From a virus: 47,193 nucleotides of DNA. The position numbers were made by a program, and so were the translations under genes. Shown here one piece after another: positions 43,623 through 47,193 of this stretch; the first letter of the stretch is position 1, and every line of letters begins with the position of its first letter. The notes below the pieces were generated by a model, which did not search any database, had not been told where the DNA came from, and worked only from the letters and a program-made list of their open reading frames with translations. Where the stretch lies: the IMG/VR virus record IMGVR_UViG_3300034196_000147, positions 1-47,193 of that record; one strand, written 5' to 3'.

Positions 43623-44243
43623 ATGAGTGAGTACCGAAACGGCGCGGCGCCTGACGAGGCTCCCGCCCCTGCTGCCCGGGGCCGACGCGCCCCGGCCTAC
43701 CCGACCACTGTCCTGCCCAACAGCGGCTACGAGGTGCAGGTGCGCCGGCTGGCGGCTGGCGTGCCCGTCGAGCTGCGCGCCGTGGCCTACCGCGAGTTGC
43801 TCAGCGAGCGACCGCAGCCGCCCGCCCAGGAGGTGGAGACGGCGCCCGGCGAGACGCGCCTGGTCGAGCGGCCCAGCGACCCGGACTATCTGGAGGCGCT
43901 GCGGGCCTGGGATACGCGGGTGCGCAACCTGGCCGGCCAGAAGCTGATCGCCCTGGTGCGCGACTACGCGCTGCTCACGCCCACGGACCCTGACGCGGTG
44001 GCCGACTTCCGCGCGGCCATGGCCGCCGTCGGACGTGAGCTGCCGCTCAGCGACCGCGAGGTCTTCGTCTGGGAGATCCTCGCACCCACCGACGCCGATC
44101 AGGGCCACCTGCTGGCCTTCGTGCTCGGCCTGTCTGAGGCGGCAGAGGAGGCCGTGCGGGCGCACAAGGCCACCTTTCGCGGTGACGTACCAGGGAAGGC
44201 CGCTGGAGCGCTGGCCGATCCCCCACGGGAAGGCCAGCAGTAG
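43623..44243 (+). CDS. Tail assembly chaperone, zero frame (gpG-like)
   Basis: 206 residues from ATG 43623; the frame continues upstream only through the palindrome. Disordered N-terminus, then YEVQVRRLAAGVPVELRAVAYRELL and LRAWDTRVRNLAGQKLIALVRDYALLTPTDPDAVADFRAAMAAVGRELPLSDREVFVWEILAPTDADQGHLLAFVLGLSEAAEEAVRAHKATF. Length and helical content fit the first tail chaperone, which keeps the tape measure protein soluble before tail assembly. Near its end a CCCCCA run allows +1 slippage into the frame at 44182-44442. Confidence 0.75.
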   Translation: MSEYRNGAAPDEAPAPAARGRRAPAYPTTVLPNSGYEVQVRRLAAGVPVELRAVAYRELLSERPQPPAQEVETAPGETRLVERPSDPDYLEALRAWDTRVRNLAGQKLIALVRDYALLTPTDPDAVADFRAAMAAVGRELPLSDREVFVWEILAPTDADQGHLLAFVLGLSEAAEEAVRAHKATFRGDVPGKAAGALADPPREGQQ

Positions 44244-44442
44244 CGCGCTCTACCACTGGCGCAGCATCGCCCGCTGGCGCGGCCTGAGCTGGGAGTATTT
44301 TCGGACGCTGGACCCGGACGCTATGGCTGGCTACATCGCCGAGTATGAGACGGCCACGTCCCTGGAGGCCCTGGAGGCAGAGCAGGCCCGCAAGGAGGCC
44401 GCGCGACGCGCGCGGCGGACAGGCGGCAGATCGCGGGTGTAA
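44182..44442 (+). CDS. Tail chaperone extension (gpT-like), probably expressed by +1 frameshift
   Basis: Reads in the +1 frame relative to the first chaperone gene and overlaps its end. The likely shift site is 44220-44225 (zero frame CCC CCA): Pro-tRNA on CCC can slip to the next CCC, then read CAC. The product would be 200 residues of the first protein plus 72 more, about 272 in all. The extension (HGKASSSALYHWRSIARWRGLSWEYFRTLDPDAMAGYIAEYETATSLEALEAEQARKEAARRARR) is helical with a charged tail, as in other extensions. A GTG at 44182 could allow separate translation but has only a weak ribosome site. Listeria phage PSA uses +1 shifting at proline codons. Confidence 0.65.
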   Translation: MTYQGRPLERWPIPHGKASSSALYHWRSIARWRGLSWEYFRTLDPDAMAGYIAEYETATSLEALEAEQARKEAARRARRTGGRSRV

Positions 44443-44445
44443 CCG

Positions 44446-47193
44446 ATGGCGCTGCCAGAGTCGGGCTTTAAGCTCATCGCGCAAAACGCGGCCGTCTTCA
44501 TCGCCGATATGGATCGGGCGGGGACGGCCTCTGAGGCGTTCGCCGATGCGGTGACCGCCACCTCGAGCCAGGTGGCCCACGCCCAGACCGCCCAGGACCG
44601 CGCCGTCGCCAACGCGGCCGGCATGTACCAGGACGCCGCCGGCAAGTGGCGCACCGCCTCGGGCCAGTTCGCCTCCTCGGCCGAGAAGGCCGCCGCCGGG
44701 ATCATCGACTCCAGCGACGACGTGGCCAAACAGGGCGGCAAGGGCTACAAGAGCTTCGAGGAGGTGGCCAGCGGGGCGCTGCGCAAAGTCGGCGAGATGG
44801 CCGTCGACTACGCCGCCCAGGCCGGCGCGGCGATTGTCCAGTTCGTCGGCGACAGCATCGGCCAGGCGGGGGACTTCGAGGCGGGCATGAACCGCTTTGG
44901 CGCCGTCGTCGGCTCGGCGATGGACGACAGCGGACAGAGCCTGGAGAGCTTCAGTAAGCTCTTCCTCAAATTGGGCGCCGATACGCAGTACTCGGCGGCC
45001 CAGGCCCAGGACGCGGCGATCAATCTGGCCAAGGGCGGCATCGACCCGGCCACGATCGCCGCCGGCGGCCTGGAGGCGGCGCTGAACCTAGCGGCCGCTG
45101 GCGAGCTCGATCTGGCCCAGGCCGCCGAGATCACCGCCAAGCAGTACGGCGTGTGGGTCAGCGCCTCCGCCAGCGCGGCCGAGAAGGCCGCCTTCCTGGC
45201 CGAGAGCGCCGATCTGCTCTCGCAGGCTGCCAACGCCTCGACCGTCGATGTCGACGACCTGGCCCTCGGCCTCTCCAACGCTGGCGGCGTGGCCAAGGTC
45301 AGCGGGCTCTCCTTCCGCGAGACCGTCACGACCATGGCCCTGCTGGCGCCGGGCTTCTCCAGCGCGGCCGACGCGGGCACCTCGTTTAAGACGTTCCTGA
45401 CCCGCCTGATCCCGACGACGGACGCGCAGGCCTCGGCAATGGCCAAGCTCGGCCTGCTCACCGCCGACGGCAGCAGCGCCTTCTACGATGCGACCGGCTC
45501 CTTCATCGGCATGGAGAAGGCGGCCGGGCTGCTTCAGAACGCTACTAAGGGCCTCACCAACGAGCAAAAGCAGATGGCCCTCCAGGCCATCTTCGGCTCG
45601 GACGCGCTGCGGGCTGGCGCGATTTTGGCCGAGCAGGGCGCCGACGGCTACGACCGCATGGCGGGCAGCATGAGCGCCGCTGGCACGGCCGCCGAGCAGG
45701 CCGCCGCGCGCAACAAGGGCTTCAACTTCGCCCTCGAATCGGCAAAGGGCAGCCTGGAGAATTTCGGCATCGTGGCCGGCTCGCTGGCCCTGCCCGCGCT
45801 AACCGACCTGCTCACCAACGCGGTGATCCCGCTGATCAACGGGCTGACCGACTTCGCCAGCGCCCTGGCCGATCCGACCACCATGACCGGGCAGTGGGCC
45901 AGCGTGCTGAGCTCGCTGCTGGTGCCAAGCCTGGAGGGCCTGGCCGCGGCCACGGTCGCCTACGCGGCCACCCAGCTGCCGGTGCTGATCACCGCCGTGA
46001 CGGCCAGCAGCGGCGCGTTTATGGCCCAGGCCGCCGCGATCGCGGCCACGATGATCCCGCTGGCCGCCGTCGCCGTCGCCGTCGCCGGCGTGGCCTGGGC
46101 CTACAACGACTACAACAGCAAGATCGCGACGGCCACCCAGAAGCTGCTGGAGAGCAAGAGCTGGTGGGAAGCCAGCACGCAGGCCCTCGACGCCTACAAG
46201 GCCGCTCAGCTGGAGACCAACCCGAGCATCGCGGCCGCGGCCGCCACGGTGGAGTCGCTGCGCGCCCAGATCGAGCAGGAGACCGAGGCGCTCGGCCGGC
46301 GCATGACGGCGGGCCAGGAGAGCGACGCCCAGTATGCGACCGATATCGCCCACATCAACACCCTGGCTGGCTCGCTCCAGGCGGCCACCACCAACCTCGA
46401 CGCCCAGACCCAGGCCAGCGTGCGCACCGCCGCGGCTGGCCAGACGGCCACCGCGGCCGCGGCGACCATGGGCACCCAGACCGAGATCATGGGCGGCCAG
46501 GTGGCCCTGACGGCCGACGAGGTCGAGAAGCTCGGCCAGAAGATCCAGGATACGTACCAGAAGGGCGGCGAGGCCCTGGGCGCCTACGTCACCACCGAGG
46601 CCACCTTCCTCGACGGGGTCGAGCAGCGCCAGAGTGAGCACGCCACCAAGATCGCGGCCCTGGAGGCCCAGAAGCAGCAGGCGACCACGGCCGAGCAGCA
46701 GAAGGGCATCAACGACCAGATCGCGGCCCTGAACCAGGACTACGCCGATCAGGAAGCCGCCCAGGCCGCAAGCTACGCCGAGCAGCAGGCCGCCCAGCAG
46801 GCCCACCTCGGCCAGATGCTGATCGATTACACGGTGAGCCAGGCCACGCTGGGCAATATCTCCAAAGAGAAGGCCGCCGAGATCACCGCCGCCCTGGCGG
46901 AGCAGTATGGCCTCCAGGAGAGCGACACGGCGACGATTTTCCTGCATATGGCGGGCTCGATCGACGAGTTCGCCAGCAGCTCCTCGTCAAACATCGGCGA
47001 CCTGATCGGCACCCTCGAAGACCAGCAGGCCGCGGCGGTCGACACCGAGCAGGCCATGACCTCCATGTCCAAGGAGTATGTGGCCACCGCCGTGGCCAAC
47101 TTCGTGGAGAAGGGCGGCGAAGCCGCCGACTACGCCGAGAAGCTGCGCAGCATCCCCAAGCGCGTCGACACCGAGGTCCACACGACCTACACC
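44446..47193 (+). CDS. Tail tape measure protein, N-terminal and central part (continues at 2-505)
   Basis: Begins ATG 44446, 3 bp after the chaperone extension stop, and is open to the window end; joined to 2-505 it makes about 1,041 residues. After a helical N-terminus, the TP901-type core occupies about 145-410: SKLFLKLGADTQYSAAQAQDAAINLAKGG, then ITAKQYGVWVSASASAAEKAAFLAESADLLSQAANASTVDVDDLALGLSNAGGVAKVSGLSFRETVTTMALLAP and QAIFGSDALRAGAILAEQG. About 430-560 holds hydrophobic membrane-like segments (AAATVAYAATQLPVLITAV; ATMIPLAAVAVAVAGVAWAY). The rest is long coiled-coil. It sets tail length and probably enters the cell envelope at infection. Confidence 0.9.
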   Translation, partial: MALPESGFKLIAQNAAVFIADMDRAGTASEAFADAVTATSSQVAHAQTAQDRAVANAAGMYQDAAGKWRTASGQFASSAEKAAAGIIDSSDDVAKQGGKGYKSFEEVASGALRKVGEMAVDYAAQAGAAIVQFVGDSIGQAGDFEAGMNRFGAVVGSAMDDSGQSLESFSKLFLKLGADTQYSAAQAQDAAINLAKGGIDPATIAAGGLEAALNLAAAGELDLAQAAEITAKQYGVWVSASASAAEKAAFLAESADLLSQAANASTVDVDDLALGLSNAGGVAKVSGLSFRETVTTMALLAPGFSSAADAGTSFKTFLTRLIPTTDAQASAMAKLGLLTADGSSAFYDATGSFIGMEKAAGLLQNATKGLTNEQKQMALQAIFGSDALRAGAILAEQGADGYDRMAGSMSAAGTAAEQAAARNKGFNFALESAKGSLENFGIVAGSLALPALTDLLTNAVIPLINGLTDFASALADPTTMTGQWASVLSSLLVPSLEGLAAATVAYAATQLPVLITAVTASSGAFMAQAAAIAATMIPLAAVAVAVAGVAWAYNDYNSKIATATQKLLESKSWWEASTQALDAYKAAQLETNPSIAAAAATVESLRAQIEQETEALGRRMTAGQESDAQYATDIAHINTLAGSLQAATTNLDAQTQASVRTAAAGQTATAAAATMGTQTEIMGGQVALTADEVEKLGQKIQDTYQKGGEALGAYVTTEATFLDGVEQRQSEHATKIAALEAQKQQATTAEQQKGINDQIAALNQDYADQEAAQAASYAEQQAAQQAHLGQMLIDYTVSQATLGNISKEKAAEITAALAEQYGLQESDTATIFLHMAGSIDEFASSSSSNIGDLIGTLEDQQAAAVDTEQAMTSMSKEYVATAVANFVEKGGEAADYAEKLRSIPKRVDTEVHTTYT
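47067..47193. repeat. Right copy of 127-bp terminal direct repeat
   Basis: Identical to 1-127. See the left copy for the interpretation as the overlap of a circular molecule. Confidence 0.9.

Noticed and set aside
44035-44181. Coding use of the frame at 44035 upstream of 44182
   Set aside because: This part is Ser/Arg/Pro-rich shadow of the first chaperone; protein-like sequence begins only near VTYQGRPLERW at 44182.

Overview
The window reads as the complete genome of a temperate, long-tailed double-stranded DNA phage (siphovirus-like) of a high-GC bacterium. The first 127 bases are repeated exactly as the last 127 (47067-47193), and the tail tape measure gene runs off the right end and resumes in frame at the left end. 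The molecule is therefore circular or circularly permuted, about 47,066 bp once the overlap is removed. GC is about two thirds by eye, with lower-GC islands in the immunity region, before the methyltransferase and inside its middle. The host cannot be named from sequence alone. A methyltransferase fused to an Mrr-type nuclease and a GRDI-type motif in one small protein are things I associate with Chloroflexota, but this is a weak guess.

Layout. (1) Rightward late genes, 23940 to the end and on to 4050: lysis (endolysin, small membrane proteins), small and large terminase, portal, a repeat-rich structural protein and other structural proteins, a head morphogenesis protein, an HK97-gp10-like protein, a protease/scaffold fusion, the major capsid protein, a decoration cassette (three glycosyltransferases and one methyltransferase), a connector-like protein, a tail tube protein with an Asp-box propeller-like extension, tail chaperones with a likely +1 frameshift, the tape measure protein, and two distal tail proteins. 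(2) A leftward block, 15150 to 4160, of tightly overlapping genes: a winged-helix replication-initiator candidate with palindromic sites inside it, Zn-ribbon and small hypothetical proteins, a large ParB-like protein, MazG, an actin-like ParM, a ParR-like protein, and an FtsK-like membrane ATPase. (3) A lysogeny region, 15.2-17.6 kb: tyrosine integrase, an attP candidate carrying the 3' part of a tRNA-Val gene, a small XRE-like repressor, and a face-to-face promoter/operator switch. (4) Rightward early genes, 17642-23424: SWIM zinc-finger protein, Rad52-like annealing protein, Phd-like antitoxin, methyltransferase-nuclease fusion, and a second tyrosine recombinase.

How it fits together. Repressor and divergent promoters set the lysogeny decision. 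Integrase plus the tRNA fragment would give chromosomal integration, while ParM/ParR, a ParB-like protein and an FtsK-like ATPase point to stable plasmid-like maintenance, so a phage-plasmid phase is plausible. Late expression appears to start at extended -10 promoters followed within 100 nt by intrinsic terminators, before the lysis genes and before the capsid genes; this is the layout of lambda pR'-tR' and suggests antitermination control.

The strongest unexplained signal is a perfect 14-bp palindrome, GTGTGCGCGCACAC, present seven times and spread around the whole circle at intervals of roughly 4.4-8.7 kb. It occurs mostly in intergenic gaps and twice inside genes. It could be a dispersed partition site for the ParB-like protein, a stoperator-like repressor site, or an RNA processing hairpin.
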